33,769 nucleotides of DNA from Sterolibacterium sp. (GTDB lineage: Bacteria > Pseudomonadota > Gammaproteobacteria > Burkholderiales > Rhodocyclaceae). A program made the position numbers and the translations under genes. How positions within the stretch are numbered: position 1 is the first letter of the stretch; each line of letters opens with the position of its first letter. The stretch spans positions 1-33,769 of the forward strand of contig JAGOVA010000028.1 of the NCBI GenBank assembly GCA_018061005.1, given 5' to 3'. Under the pieces are notes generated by a model. That model saw nothing but the letters and a program-made list of their open reading frames with translations, was not told the origin of the DNA and did not search any database. Of the stretch, positions 1 to 8,588 are shown piece by piece.

Positions 1-1
1 C

Positions 2-124
2 GACAGTCGTGGCATTTTGAGTCACGCACTGTACGATATCAAACCCCGCGGCCATGCCGCTGAAGTATTGCAACTCGTCAAAAAATTGGAGAAACCATGC
101 AAATTGCAAAAAATACCGTCGTAA
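2..124 (+). CDS. possible 3' end of an upstream gene, unknown
   Basis: A frame is open from the window edge to a TAA at 122-124. It reads as a plausible C-terminal tail of about 40 residues ending in a basic, helical-looking stretch (VLQLVKKLEKP). It would overlap the first 28 bases of slyD in another frame. The family is not recognisable and the frame could be open by chance. The GGAG at 88-91 that serves slyD lies inside it. Confidence 0.28.
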   Translation, partial: DSRGILSHALYDIKPRGHAAEVLQLVKKLEKPCKLQKIPS

Positions 125-561
125 CCCTCGATTATCAGGTGCTGGACAGCGACGGCGAAATGGTTGATGACGGCTCGGAGAAGCTGGTTTATCTGCATGG
201 CGGTTACGATGACATCTTCCGCGATATCGAAGAAGGGCTGGAAGGCAAGACCATCGGCGACAAGTTGCAGGCCAAACTGCAACCCGATGAGGCTTTTGGT
301 GAATATGACGCTGAACTGGTGTTTGTCGAGTCGCGTGATATGTTCCCGCCGGAGCTTCAGGTCGGCATGCAGCTGGAGCGCGAGGACGGCAACCTGGTGA
401 TCGTCACCGATATCCAGGGTGATTCCGTGGTGGTGGATGGCAATCATCCGCTGGCCGGCAAGGCGCTGCTCTTTTCCTGCAGCGTGGTGGCGGTGCGTGC
501 GGCTACGGCGGATGAAATCGAACATCGTCATGCTCATGGCGCACAGGGGCATCATCACTGA
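97..561 (+). CDS. slyD: FKBP-type peptidyl-prolyl cis-trans isomerase, SlyD family
   Basis: This 154-residue cytoplasmic protein belongs to the SlyD branch of FKBP prolyl isomerases, which combine proline isomerisation with chaperone activity and often metal (nickel) binding. Visible landmarks are the N-terminal FKBP strand (VTLDYQVLDSDGE), the YLHGGYDDIFRDIEEGLEG segment at residues 32-50, the insert-in-flap region at about 66-120, and the family-typical DGNHPLAGKALLF at 114-126. The C terminus is histidine-rich (HRHAHG, then a final HHH), as in metal-binding SlyD proteins but shorter than in E. coli. The start is the ATG at 97 with GGAG at 88-91. The stop codon lies inside an 18-bp tandem duplication. 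The family call is firm; a metal role is inferred from the tail. Confidence 0.93.
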   Translation: MQIAKNTVVTLDYQVLDSDGEMVDDGSEKLVYLHGGYDDIFRDIEEGLEGKTIGDKLQAKLQPDEAFGEYDAELVFVESRDMFPPELQVGMQLEREDGNLVIVTDIQGDSVVVDGNHPLAGKALLFSCSVVAVRAATADEIEHRHAHGAQGHHH

Positions 562-584
562 TTTGCGCATCATCACTGATTTTT
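549..584 (+). repeat. 18-bp tandem duplication at the slyD stop codon
   Basis: The 16-mer GCATCATCACTGATTT occurs at 549-564 and again at 567-582, giving an 18-bp period. The first copy encodes the last slyD residues (HHH) and its TGA stop. The second copy is untranslated and sits just before the Shine-Dalgarno of the next gene. Confidence 0.85.
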
Positions 585-601
585 AACGGAGATAACTTGT
601 C

Positions 602-1018
602 ATGTTCAAGACATTGCACTGTGCCATTCCCTTGATTTTCGCCGTCTCGCTGTGCCCTGTCATGGCACAGGCAGATGAGGCGGGCTCCGGCCCCCGCTGG
701 GGTTCTTCCACGGAGCAGACCACACGCGCTCAGGTCGTGGGTGGCAAGGGGTATTACGATACTGAAAAAGTGGCCAAAGAGGGAGGCGTGATCCGTCTCA
801 AGCTGTATGCCACCGCGTCCATGGCGGATACGCGGGTGATTGAGGAGGTTGCGATCAACTGCGAAACCCGCGAAACCGCACGGGTCAAGTCAGGCGCGCC
901 TGCAGGCAAAGAGGTCTGGGATGCACCGAGCCCGTTGCTGGCAGGGGAAGCGCTGTATGCCACAGCACGCGAATTGTGCGGCTGGGGACCGGGCTTCTTC
1001 AAGCGTCTGGCTGACTGA
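602..1018 (+). CDS. small exported protein of unknown function
   Basis: The 138-residue product starts with a clear Sec signal peptide: a Lys near the start, a hydrophobic core around residues 8-20, and a cleavage site AQA|DE after residue 24. The mature part is about 114 residues, with two cysteines (Cys87 and Cys126) that could form a disulfide in the periplasm. It contains a GGKGYYDTEKVAKEGG segment and an aromatic C terminus (CGWGPGFFKRLAD). The family is not recognised. The start at 602 has a CGGAGA Shine-Dalgarno at about 588-592. It lies 40 bp downstream of slyD and may share its transcript. Expression and export are inferred from the signal peptide and ribosome-binding site only. Confidence 0.75.
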   Translation: MFKTLHCAIPLIFAVSLCPVMAQADEAGSGPRWGSSTEQTTRAQVVGGKGYYDTEKVAKEGGVIRLKLYATASMADTRVIEEVAINCETRETARVKSGAPAGKEVWDAPSPLLAGEALYATARELCGWGPGFFKRLAD

Positions 1019-1019
1019 T

Positions 1020-1049
1020 GTACTCGCTACAAAAGTACTCGCTACAAAA
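1020..1049 (+). repeat. perfect 15-bp tandem duplication after a stop codon
   Basis: The 15-mer GTACTCGCTACAAAA is present twice with no spacer, at 1020-1034 and 1035-1049. It begins two bases after the TGA of the small exported protein. It resembles a replication-slippage duplication; no function is visible. Confidence 0.9.
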
Positions 1050-1087
1050 CACCGTCACATCGCAGCGGTGCTGCGGTCAGAAACAAG

Positions 1088-1116
1088 AACGCCCTGTCTT
1101 GGCAGGGCGTTTTTTC
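1088..1116. terminator. bidirectional rho-independent terminator
   Basis: An AACGCCCTG stem (1088-1096) pairs with CAGGGCGTT (1103-1111) around a 6-base loop and is followed on the plus strand by a run of six T (1110-1115). On the other strand the left flank (AAACAAGAA) gives a weaker U-tract. It can end transcription of the exported-protein gene from the left and of tRNA-Leu from the right. Confidence 0.82.
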
Positions 1117-1131
1117 TTGCTTGCAATCTTC

Positions 1132-1218
1132 TGGTGCCCAGGAGAGGACTCGAACCTCCACAGTGTTGCCACCACTAGGACCTGAACCTAGCGCGTCTAC
1201 CAATTTCGCCACCTGGGC
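1132..1218 (-). tRNA. tRNA-Leu (anticodon CAG)
   Basis: Read on the minus strand, the 87-nt sequence has a GCCCAGG acceptor arm pairing with CCTGGGC, then discriminator A and an encoded CCA (1132-1134). The anticodon stem CTAGG/CCTAG encloses TTCAGGT, giving anticodon CAG for Leu codon CUG. A long variable arm (GTGGTGGCAACACTGT) fits a class II tRNA, and a GGTTCGAGTCC T-arm follows. It is divergent from rnr and has its own promoter at 1242-1269. Confidence 0.96.
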
Positions 1219-1241
1219 AGTGCGAAAATCAAGAGCCGCGA

Positions 1242-1269
1242 ATTCTATAGGAAATTCGAGAATTGTCAA
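1242..1269 (-). promoter_or_regulatory. sigma70-type promoter of tRNA-Leu overlapping the rnr start
   Basis: On the minus strand a perfect -35 TTGACA (1264-1269) and a good -10 TAGAAT (1242-1247) are separated by 16 bases. Transcription would start near 1234, giving a leader of about 15 nt before the mature tRNA 5' end at 1218. The -35 box shares two bases with the TTG start codon of rnr (1263-1265) on the other strand. Confidence 0.72.
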
Positions 1270-3908
1270 AGAAAATTAGCAAATCAGATAAGTCACCCAG
1301 GTTGAGCCGGGTGCGGCGCGCGGATCCCTATCTGGAGCGTGAGCAGGGCAAGTACGAACACCCCCTGCCGAGTCGTGAATACGTCATCGCCATGCTGGAA
1401 AATAGCGGCGTTCCCCTGGAGTTCGAGCGACTCTGTACGGAACTGGATGTGCGTGCTGACGAGTTGGTGGCTTTCCGCCGTCGGCTGGATGCGATGGCAC
1501 GTGCCGGGCAATTGATGCAGAACCGTGCGGGTGCCTGGTTGCTGCCGGCCAAGGCCGCGCTCATCCGTGGTCGTGTGGAAGGCCATGCGGATGGCTATGG
1601 TTTTCTGATTCCGGATGATCGTGCCGAATATCCCTCGGATATTTTTCTGGGGCCGCGTGAGATGGAAGCCATCATGCACGGCGACCGGGCGATTGTACGG
1701 GTCACGGGGATGGATCGGCGTGGCCGTCCGGAAGGCAAGCTGGTCGAGATACTGGAACGTCGCTGTACCCGGCTGGTGGGGCGGGTTTTTAACGAACACG
1801 GCGTGTGGTTTGTCGTGGCGGAAAACCGGCGTATCAGCCAGGACATCCTGCTGGCACCGCCCGCACCGGGCAGCAAGTCGCCCGAGGTGCGCGCCGGTCA
1901 GGTGGTGACGGTCGAAATCATCGAGCCGCCGCGTCATCATGCCCAGCCGATCGGGCGCATCATCGAGGTGTTGGGCAATTATGCCGACCCAGGCATGGAA
2001 ATCGAGATTGCTTTACGCAAGCATGAGCTGCCCTTCGAGTTTTCGACGGCTGCCGAGGCGGAAGCGAAGAAGTTGCCGCTGAAGGTTCGCAAGCTCGACT
2101 GGAAAGGCCGTGAAGACATCACTCATCTGCCCTTGGTGACGATAGACGGCGAAACCGCCCGTGATTTCGACGATGCCGTGTATTGCGAGCCGCTTTCGGG
2201 CAATGGCAAGCGTACCGGCCTGTTCCGGCTGATTGTGGCGATTGCCGACGTTTCTCATTATGTTCAGTCGGAAGCCGCGCTGGATCTCGATGCACGCAGC
2301 CGGGGCAATTCGGTGTACTTCCCGCGTCGGGTGATTCCGATGTTGCCGGAAAAACTCTCCAATGGCCTGTGTTCGTTGAATCCGCAGGTCGAGCGGTTGT
2401 GCATGGTCTGCGATATGACCATCACTAGCAGCGGGCGTGTCGAGAATTATCGTTTCTACCCGGCGGTGATGTTCTCGCATGCGCGCCTCACCTACACTGA
2501 GGTGGCTGCGGCCATTTACGAGCGGGAACCGGCCGCTCGCGAAAAACTCGCGGCTTTGCTGCCGCAGCTTGAAAGTCTCGATGCGGTGTATCGTGCGCTG
2601 GCCAAGGCGCGCGCCAAGCGCGGTGCGATCGACTTCGAAACGGCCGAGACGCGCATGATTTTTGATGACAATGGCAAGATCGACAAAATCGTGGCGACTG
2701 AACGCAACGAGGCGCATCGCCTGATCGAGGAGTGCATGCTGGCAGCCAATGTCTGTGCGTCGGCTTTCCTGGAAAAGCAGAAACAGATGGCGCTGTATCG
2801 TGTGCATGAAGGGCCGACCACCGAACGCTTGCAGCGTCTGCGCGAGTTTCTCGGGGGCTTTGGCCTGCAGATCGGCGGCGGTGACAGCCCCAAGGCCAAG
2901 GATTACGCCGAATTGCTCACGCGCCTGCAGGGGCGGTCAGACAAATCCCTGCTGCAGATGGTGATGCTGCGCTCCTTGCGGCAGGCGCAATACAGCCCGG
3001 ATAACCTGGGGCATTTTGGCTTGTCTTATGAGGCTTACACACACTTCACTTCACCGATCCGCCGCTACCCGGATCTGCTGATTCACCGTGCGATCAAGGC
3101 GGTTTTGCATCAGCAGAAATATCAGCCGGGTGCCGAGCCGGGCGAGACGGCCCAAGGCGCGTGGGAGAAGATCGGTTTGCATTGTTCGATGACCGAACGC
3201 CGGGCCGATGAGGCGACGCGTGATGTCGAAAACTGGCTCAAGTGTTATTACATGCAGGATCGTATTGGCGAAGAATACGAAGGCAGTATTTCTGCGGTGG
3301 TTCCGTTCGGGATTTTTGTCGCTCTGGATGAGGTGTTTGTCGAAGGTCTGGTGCATGTCTCTGAACTGGGGGCGGATTATTTCCACTTTGATGAGGCCGG
3401 GCATGTCATGGTGGGGGAGCGCACCGGCCGCCGCTTCCGTTTGTCCGACCGGGTGCGGGTCAAGGTCATGCGCGCTGATCTGGAAACCAATAAAATCGAT
3501 TTTCGTCTGGTCGAAAACCAGCCTCAACCGCTGCGTGCCCAGGGCAGGAATGCAGGCAGCGTGCAGGCAGTCCGCAGTGAAAAAGAAGTTAAATCAGGCA
3601 AGGAAGGCAAAGGCAGTAAAAAAATGGGGGTAACCCCCATGCCTGTCGCTCGTGAGGTTGCGCCACCGGCCAATCTCAAGGCCAGCGCGCAGAGCCCGGC
3701 GGGCAAACGTGCTCCGGGTGCGTCCCGTGGCGCGCCCGGTGCGACCGGTGTTCGCGTGAAGAGCAAGCCAGCCAAGGCCGTAGCTGGGAAGGCTGCCCGA
3801 TCCGGTGCGTCGTCGCAGAAACCCGCAAAACCCAGAAAATCCGTAAAAACCCCGAAGCCTGCAGCCCGTGCCGCAGGTAACCGCAAGAAAGGAAAGCCTC
3901 GTGGCTGA
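1263..3908 (+). CDS. rnr: ribonuclease R (3'-5' exoribonuclease)
   Basis: The 881-residue protein has the RNase R layout. An N-terminal winged-helix-like segment lies at about residues 32-95, followed by cold-shock domains (first at about 101, [13 protein letters not shown]). The RNB catalytic domain follows, with the acidic cluster [12 protein letters not shown] at 295-306 giving the four metal-binding Asp. An S1 domain ([17 protein letters not shown]) begins at about residue 675. The last 130 or so residues are a Lys/Pro/Ala-rich, probably disordered basic tail, longer than the domains require and typical of RNase R. It degrades structured RNA processively. The only sensible start is TTG at 1263, with AGGA at 1249-1252 ten bases upstream; the next in-frame Met is at residue 44, inside the first domain. 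The gene overlaps rlmB by 8 bases. Confidence 0.95.
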   Translation: MSKKISKSDKSPRLSRVRRADPYLEREQGKYEHPLPSREYVIAMLENSGVPLEFERLCTELDVRADELVAFRRRLDAMARAGQLMQNRAGAWLLPAKAALIRGRVEGHADGYGFLIPDDRAEYPSDIFLGPREMEAIMHGDRAIVRVTGMDRRGRPEGKLVEILERRCTRLVGRVFNEHGVWFVVAENRRISQDILLAPPAPGSKSPEVRAGQVVTVEIIEPPRHHAQPIGRIIEVLGNYADPGMEIEIALRKHELPFEFSTAAEAEAKKLPLKVRKLDWKGREDITHLPLVTIDGETARDFDDAVYCEPLSGNGKRTGLFRLIVAIADVSHYVQSEAALDLDARSRGNSVYFPRRVIPMLPEKLSNGLCSLNPQVERLCMVCDMTITSSGRVENYRFYPAVMFSHARLTYTEVAAAIYEREPAAREKLAALLPQLESLDAVYRALAKARAKRGAIDFETAETRMIFDDNGKIDKIVATERNEAHRLIEECMLAANVCASAFLEKQKQMALYRVHEGPTTERLQRLREFLGGFGLQIGGGDSPKAKDYAELLTRLQGRSDKSLLQMVMLRSLRQAQYSPDNLGHFGLSYEAYTHFTSPIRRYPDLLIHRAIKAVLHQQKYQPGAEPGETAQGAWEKIGLHCSMTERRADEATRDVENWLKCYYMQDRIGEEYEGSISAVVPFGIFVALDEVFVEGLVHVSELGADYFHFDEAGHVMVGERTGRRFRLSDRVRVKVMRADLETNKIDFRLVENQPQPLRAQGRNAGSVQAVRSEKEVKSGKEGKGSKKMGVTPMPVAREVAPPANLKASAQSPAGKRAPGASRGAPGATGVRVKSKPAKAVAGKAARSGASSQKPAKPRKSVKTPKPAARAAGNRKKGKPRG

Positions 3909-4644
3909 ACGTCGTTTCATTTATGGTTTTCACGCCATCATCGCCAAGTTGCGTCACAGCCCGGATGACGTGGCTGAAATCTATCTTGATCAGCAGCGCC
4001 AGGATGCGCGGGCGCGCGATCTCATCAAACTGGCGGAAACCCACAAACGCCGTCTGATTCCGGTCGATGCCTCACGGCTCGATGGCATGGCGGGCGGCCA
4101 TGCCCGTCATCAGGGGGTGGTTGCGCTGGTGACGGGCACGCAACGCGTGCTCAAGCTGGACGATGTGCTCGATACCCTGACCGAACCGGCATTGCTGCTG
4201 GTGCTCGATGGTGTGCAGGATCCGCACAATCTGGGTGCCTGTCTGCGTGCGGCCGATGCGGCTGGCGCACATGCCATCATCGCGCCCAAGGATCGTGCCT
4301 GTGGTTTGAATGCGACCGCTGTCAAGGTCGCCAGTGGTGCGGCCGAGACGGTTCCCTATGTGACGGTCACCAACCTTGCCCGCACCCTGCGCGAATTACA
4401 GGAGCGCGACATCCTGACGATCGGCGCGACGGGTGAAGCAGAGGCGGATCTCTATGCCGTGGATCAGCGCGTACCGCTGGCCTGGGTGCTGGGGGCGGAA
4501 GGCGATGGCCTGCGTCGCCTGACGCGTGAAACCTGCGATGTCCTCGCGCGCATTCCGATGCTGGGTAGTGTGGAAAGCCTCAATGTGTCGGTGGCCAGCG
4601 GGATCTGCCTGTTTGAAGCAAGAAGACAGCGCATGTCGCAGTAG
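3901..4644 (+). CDS. rlmB: 23S rRNA (guanosine-2'-O)-methyltransferase RlmB (SPOUT family)
   Basis: RlmB methylates the ribose of a conserved guanosine (G2251 in E. coli numbering) in 23S rRNA using S-adenosylmethionine. The 247-residue length is typical. The N-terminal substrate-binding domain begins [12 protein letters not shown]. The knotted SPOUT domain shows motif 1 ([17 protein letters not shown], about residues 103-119), motif 2 (LGAEGDGL, about 197) and motif 3 ([15 protein letters not shown]). The start chosen is GTG at 3901, preceded by AGGAAAG and giving the expected N terminus MAERRFIYG; a longer frame from 3868 would run through the rnr tail. The 8-base overlap with rnr suggests translational coupling, and the rnr-rlmB pair is common in proteobacteria. 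Confidence 0.95.
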   Translation: MAERRFIYGFHAIIAKLRHSPDDVAEIYLDQQRQDARARDLIKLAETHKRRLIPVDASRLDGMAGGHARHQGVVALVTGTQRVLKLDDVLDTLTEPALLLVLDGVQDPHNLGACLRAADAAGAHAIIAPKDRACGLNATAVKVASGAAETVPYVTVTNLARTLRELQERDILTIGATGEAEADLYAVDQRVPLAWVLGAEGDGLRRLTRETCDVLARIPMLGSVESLNVSVASGICLFEARRQRMSQ

Positions 4645-4658
4645 TAAGCCACGGTCTT

Positions 4659-4667
4659 TGTTAAAAT
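4659..4667 (+). promoter_or_regulatory. candidate extended -10 promoter for trpS
   Basis: TGTTAAAAT is a TG-N-TAAAAT extended -10 element placed 15 bp after the rlmB stop. No good -35 box is visible. It would give a leader of about 60 nt for trpS. That leader is pyrimidine-rich and has no recognisable Shine-Dalgarno before the ATG at 4734. Confidence 0.4.
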
Positions 4668-4733
4668 CCCGCGCTTGCCTGTCGTTTTTGTGGCGGCAGT
4701 GCCTTTTCATTTTTATATCGCCTTCCTTCTTCC

Positions 4734-5936
4734 ATGTACGCTGAAAAAGTTCTCTCCGGCATGCGCCCGACCGGTCGCCTGCATCTTGGCCACTATCATG
4801 GCGTGCTGAAAAACTGGATCAAGTTGCAACACGAGTATCCCTGCCTGTTTTTTGTGGCGGACTGGCATGCACTGACCACAGCTTACGATGAGCCAGGGAC
4901 GATCGTTGATAACGGCTGGGAAATGGTCATCGACTGGCTGGCCGCCGGGGTGGATCCGGCACAGGCGACCCTGTTCATTCAGTCGCGCGTACCGGAACAT
5001 GCCGAACTGCATCTGTTGTTGTCGATGATGACACCGCAAGGCTGGCTGGAGCGGGTGCCGACCTACAAGGATCAGCAGGAAAAGCTCAGTCACAAGGATT
5101 TGACCACCTATGGTTTTCTGGGCTATCCGCTATTGATGAGCGCGGATATCCTGATTTATCGTGCGGACAAGGTGCCGGTGGGTGAGGATCAGATTCCGCA
5201 TGTCGAATTTACGCGTGAGCTGGCGCGTCGTTTCAATCACATTTACGGTCGTGAGCCGGGCTTTGAAGAGAAGGCGAAAGAAGCCGTCAAAAAGCTGGGT
5301 AGTAAACGCGCAAAAATGTACGAGGAACTCCGCACGGCCTATCAGGAACGTGGCGAAGCCGAGGCACTGGAGCAGGCGCATGCCTTGCTGGATGAGGCAC
5401 AAAGCCTTTCGCATGGCGACCGCGAGCGGCTGTTCGGTTATCTGGAAGGCGGCGGCAAAATGATCCTCGTCGAACCGGAGGCACTGCTCACCGAAGCGGC
5501 GCGCATGCCGGGGCTGGATGGGCAGAAAATGTCGAAGTCTTACGGCAATACCATCGCCCTGCGTGAAGACAAAGAGAGTGTCACGAAAAAAATCCGCACC
5601 ATGCAGACCGATCCACAGCGCGTGCGGCGCAGCGATCCGGGCGATCCGGACAAATGCCCGGTCTGGCAGTTTCACCTGGTGTATTCCGATGAAACAACGA
5701 AAAATTGGGTGCAGAAGGGCTGCCGCAGCGCGAGCATTGGCTGTCTTGAGTGCAAGCAGCCAGTGATTGATGCCGTGCTCAAAGAGCAGGAGCCGATGCG
5801 CGAGCGGGCGCAGGTGTATCTTGACGACCCGCAACTGGTACGCAATATCATTGCCGATGGCTGCGAGAAAGCCCGCAAGCAGGCGCAGGAAACCATGCGT
5901 GATGTGCGTGAGGCGATGGGTCTTGATTACTCATGA
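4734..5936 (+). CDS. trpS: tryptophan--tRNA ligase
   Basis: This class I aminoacyl-tRNA synthetase charges tRNA-Trp. The 400-residue form matches the longer beta/gamma-proteobacterial type rather than the roughly 334-residue E. coli form. It opens with SGMRPTGRLHLGHYHG (residues 8-23; HLGH is the HIGH motif) and has KMSKS at about residue 265 (DGQKMSKSYGN). The start follows the family N terminus (MYAEKVLSGMRPTG). Unusually there is no purine-rich ribosome-binding site upstream (the sequence is CCTTCCTTCTTCC), so initiation may rely on another signal. The stop overlaps the scpA start (ATGA). Confidence 0.96.
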   Translation: MYAEKVLSGMRPTGRLHLGHYHGVLKNWIKLQHEYPCLFFVADWHALTTAYDEPGTIVDNGWEMVIDWLAAGVDPAQATLFIQSRVPEHAELHLLLSMMTPQGWLERVPTYKDQQEKLSHKDLTTYGFLGYPLLMSADILIYRADKVPVGEDQIPHVEFTRELARRFNHIYGREPGFEEKAKEAVKKLGSKRAKMYEELRTAYQERGEAEALEQAHALLDEAQSLSHGDRERLFGYLEGGGKMILVEPEALLTEAARMPGLDGQKMSKSYGNTIALREDKESVTKKIRTMQTDPQRVRRSDPGDPDKCPVWQFHLVYSDETTKNWVQKGCRSASIGCLECKQPVIDAVLKEQEPMRERAQVYLDDPQLVRNIIADGCEKARKQAQETMRDVREAMGLDYS

Positions 5937-6823
5937 CGCACGTCGTGGCGGGTGTCGCGGATGTCGATGATGTGGCCAATGTGCAGGATGAGCCCCAGCA
6001 CCTGGAAGGTGCCGCTGATACGGAGGTGACTCCCGATCATGCGGCGCGCATCTATGGCGAGCCGATGCTCGAAATGCCGCGCGATCTCTACATTCCGCCG
6101 GATGCGCTGGAAATTATTCTCGATTCTTTCGAAGGCCCGCTCGATCTGTTGTTGTACCTGATCCGCAAGGCCAATATCGATGTGCTGGATATCGCCATGG
6201 CACCGCTGACCAGGCAATATCTGGTTTATGTCGAGGCAATGCGTAAGCACAACCTTGAACTGGCGGCCGAGTATCTGCTGATGGCGGCCATGCTGATCGA
6301 AATCAAGTCGCGCATGCTGTTGCCGCGTCCGCCCAAGGCGGATACGGGCGAGCCGGAAGATCCGCGTGCTGAACTGGTGCGGCGTCTGCTTGAATACGAA
6401 CAGATGAAAGCGGCGGCGGCAAAACTGGACGAAATGCCGCAGGCCGAACGGGATTATGAGTGGGTTTCGGTGTGGATTGACGACAAGGTGGTCGAGCGTC
6501 AGCCGGAGGTCACCCTGCAGGATTTGCGGGCTGCCTGGTTGCAACTCATCAAACAGGCGCGCGTTACCCAGCATCACAAAATCCGTCGCGATGAGCTCTC
6601 GGTGCGTGAGCACATGAGCCTGATTCTGCGTCATCTGACGGGTGGAAACTTTGTTGCCTTTGAACGGCTATTCGAAACAGGCGCCGGGATTCCTCATCTG
6701 GTGGTCAATTTTCTGGCCATGCTGGAACTGGCACGTGAAAAGCTGGTTGAGATTGTCCAGAGCGAACCACTGGCACCGATTTATGTAAGATTGTCTCCGA
6801 ATGCTGAACCTTTACACGCCTGA
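5933..6823 (+). CDS. scpA: segregation and condensation protein A (kleisin)
   Basis: ScpA is the kleisin subunit of the bacterial SMC condensin; with ScpB it bridges the SMC heads. The 296-residue product has the signature [20 protein letters not shown] at about residues 62-81, followed by the helical region ([21 protein letters not shown]). The C-terminal winged helix contains FVAFERLFE. The first 55 or so residues are an acidic, low-complexity extension rich in Val/Asp that is not part of the conserved domain. The ATG at 5933 overlaps the trpS stop by 4 bases, and the 3' end overlaps scpB by 23 bases. This suggests coupled synthesis of the two partners. Confidence 0.94.
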   Translation: MTHVVAGVADVDDVANVQDEPQHLEGAADTEVTPDHAARIYGEPMLEMPRDLYIPPDALEIILDSFEGPLDLLLYLIRKANIDVLDIAMAPLTRQYLVYVEAMRKHNLELAAEYLLMAAMLIEIKSRMLLPRPPKADTGEPEDPRAELVRRLLEYEQMKAAAAKLDEMPQAERDYEWVSVWIDDKVVERQPEVTLQDLRAAWLQLIKQARVTQHHKIRRDELSVREHMSLILRHLTGGNFVAFERLFETGAGIPHLVVNFLAMLELAREKLVEIVQSEPLAPIYVRLSPNAEPLHA

Positions 6824-7358
6824 AGACTACAAGCGCGTGCTGGAAGTCGCGCTACTGACTGCCAGTGGCCCCTTGCCGCTGGCCGAGTTGAAGCGTCTGT
6901 TCGACGAGGGTTTCGACGACGAAATGCTGCGTTCGCTGTTGAATGATCTCAAGGCCGACTGGTCGCAGCGTGGCATCGAACTGGCGCAGCTGGCCAGTGG
7001 CTGGCGTTTTCAGACACGCCCGGAATATCAGGCGTATCTTGAACGGCTGAAAGTTGAAAAACCGCCAAAATACTCGCGTGCCGTGATGGAAACCCTGGCG
7101 ATCATCGCCTACCGTCAGCCGGTCACACGCGGTGATATCGAGGATATTCGTGGCGTGGCGGTATCCCCGAATATTCTCAAAACACTGGAGTCGCGTGACT
7201 GGATCGATGCAGTCGGTCACCGTGATGCCCCAGGGCGGCCGGCGCTGTATGCCACCACCCGTAAATTCCTCGATGATTTGGGGTTGCGTAGTTTGTCCGA
7301 GCTGCCCCCTTTGGCCGAGATTGAAAAAGTCATGGAGAATCCGAATGCCGCCGCGTAG
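6801..7358 (+). CDS. scpB: segregation and condensation protein B
   Basis: ScpB is the winged-helix partner of ScpA in the SMC complex. The 185-residue length is normal. Its diagnostic C-terminal winged helix reads [20 protein letters not shown] and then [20 protein letters not shown], followed by [18 protein letters not shown]. The start at 6801 lies inside the end of scpA and the stop lies inside the start of rluB, so the gene is embedded in an overlapping run. Confidence 0.95.
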   Translation: MLNLYTPEDYKRVLEVALLTASGPLPLAELKRLFDEGFDDEMLRSLLNDLKADWSQRGIELAQLASGWRFQTRPEYQAYLERLKVEKPPKYSRAVMETLAIIAYRQPVTRGDIEDIRGVAVSPNILKTLESRDWIDAVGHRDAPGRPALYATTRKFLDDLGLRSLSELPPLAEIEKVMENPNAAA

Positions 7359-8346
7359 TAAAAAAACTGAAAAACCTGAATCACCTGAAGCGGCCACGCC
7401 GGCCCATCGTCCACGCCGCGTAGGAGGGCGGAATACCCCATTTCGCGCAGCTCCTGTGGCTGCGCCAGGCGGGCGACGTGCGCGTGGTGCGGATGCCGCA
7501 GCGAAATCAAAGGCGGCGGGTGCAGGCGCAGCCGCAGCCGACGAACCTACGACCAAATTGCAGAAAGCACTGGCCGATGCCGGTCACGGCTCACGTCGTG
7601 AGCTGGAAGCCTGGATTGCCGAGGGGCGGGTCAGTGTCAATGGCGAAGCCGCGCATGTGGGACAGCGCATCAGCTCGCGTGACAAAGTGCGCCTCAACGG
7701 CAAGCTGGTCCACCTGCGAATTGCTGACGAACGCCGCCTGCGGGTGCTGCTCTACCATAAGCCAGAAGGCGAGATTGTTTCGCGCAACGACCCGCAAGGC
7801 CGCACCAGCGTGTTCGATCGTCTGCCGCGCATGCGTGGAGGTCGCTGGATTGCAGTGGGTCGTCTCGACTTCAACTCCTGCGGCCTGCTGTTATTTACCA
7901 ATGATGGCGCACTGGCCGATCGTCTGATGCACCCGCGCAGCAACATCGAACGAGAATACGCGGTTCGCATTATCGGTGAGTTGAGCCTCGAGGCTCGTCA
8001 GCGTCTGCTCGAAGGCGTGCCACTCGAAGACGGCATGGCGCAGTTCGGTCGCCTGGTGGATGGTGGGGGCGAAGGCACGAACCGTTGGTATCGGGTGACC
8101 CTCAACGAAGGACGCAACCGTGAAGTGCGCCGGATGTTCGAAGCGATCGGGCTGACCGTCAGCCGTCTGATGCGCGTGCGCTACGGGCCGATCCAGATGC
8201 CACCACGCCTGAAGCGAGGGATGGCAATGGAATTGTCGCCGGATGAAGTCAAAACCTTGCTGCGGCATTTGCCTGAAGCCAGACCTTCGCATGCTCAGAC
8301 TCAGTCAGCCCCAGCCCAGCAGATGGAGCCTGATGACGAGGATTGA
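7345..8346 (+). CDS. rluB: 23S rRNA pseudouridine synthase RluB (RsuA/RluB/RluE/RluF family)
   Basis: The 333-residue protein makes pseudouridine in 23S rRNA (position 2605 in E. coli). Residues 1-68 form a basic Ala/Arg/Lys-rich, probably disordered extension. An S4 RNA-binding domain follows at 69-118 ([20 protein letters not shown]). The catalytic motif [17 protein letters not shown] puts the nucleophile at Asp175. [21 protein letters not shown] is the family C-terminal motif. The start at ATG 7345 has GGAG at 7334-7337 and overlaps scpB by 14 bases. The scpA-scpB-rluB order is widespread. RluB is favoured over RluF by context and length. Confidence 0.92.
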   Translation: MPPRSKKTEKPESPEAATPAHRPRRVGGRNTPFRAAPVAAPGGRRARGADAAAKSKAAGAGAAAADEPTTKLQKALADAGHGSRRELEAWIAEGRVSVNGEAAHVGQRISSRDKVRLNGKLVHLRIADERRLRVLLYHKPEGEIVSRNDPQGRTSVFDRLPRMRGGRWIAVGRLDFNSCGLLLFTNDGALADRLMHPRSNIEREYAVRIIGELSLEARQRLLEGVPLEDGMAQFGRLVDGGGEGTNRWYRVTLNEGRNREVRRMFEAIGLTVSRLMRVRYGPIQMPPRLKRGMAMELSPDEVKTLLRHLPEARPSHAQTQSAPAQQMEPDDED

Positions 8347-8407
8347 GTCACGGTTTCATCTGGTTATATGCGGTTACCTGATTGGAAAGAATAATCAGCA
8401 ACGCTTG

Positions 8408-8563
8408 CCATCCCTGCGCAGGCGGTGATCCAGCGCTGACCCGAGGCGCTCGCAAGTTTTGCATTGTAGATTCCCGCCTGCGCGGGAATGACGGGAGCGG
8501 CGTGTAATGGTGTGTGGTGTGTGCGGCCTGCTGGATGCTGGCTGACGTTCATTGCTCATCAGG
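8408..8563 (+). repeat. dispersed intergenic repeat, copy 1 (about 150 bp)
   Basis: This segment aligns by eye with 18614-18755 in the same orientation. Shared blocks are CATCCC(T/C)GCG, GACCCGAGGC-N-CTCGCAAG, CCTGCGCGGGAATGACG and a terminal CATTGCT-N-ATCAGG. A perfect hairpin lies inside it, ATTCCCGC (8470-8477) / GCGGGAAT (8482-8489) with a 4-base loop. The hairpin may also act as the transcript end after rluB. No coding potential is visible, and most of the 242-bp gap between rluB and the DUF4139 gene is this element. Confidence 0.75.
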
Positions 8564-8588
8564 TTCGGTTATATCCGCTTCAACTGTT

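Noticed and set aside
22-576. 184-residue minus-strand frame opposite slyD
   Set aside because: Shadow of slyD, no recognisable domain.
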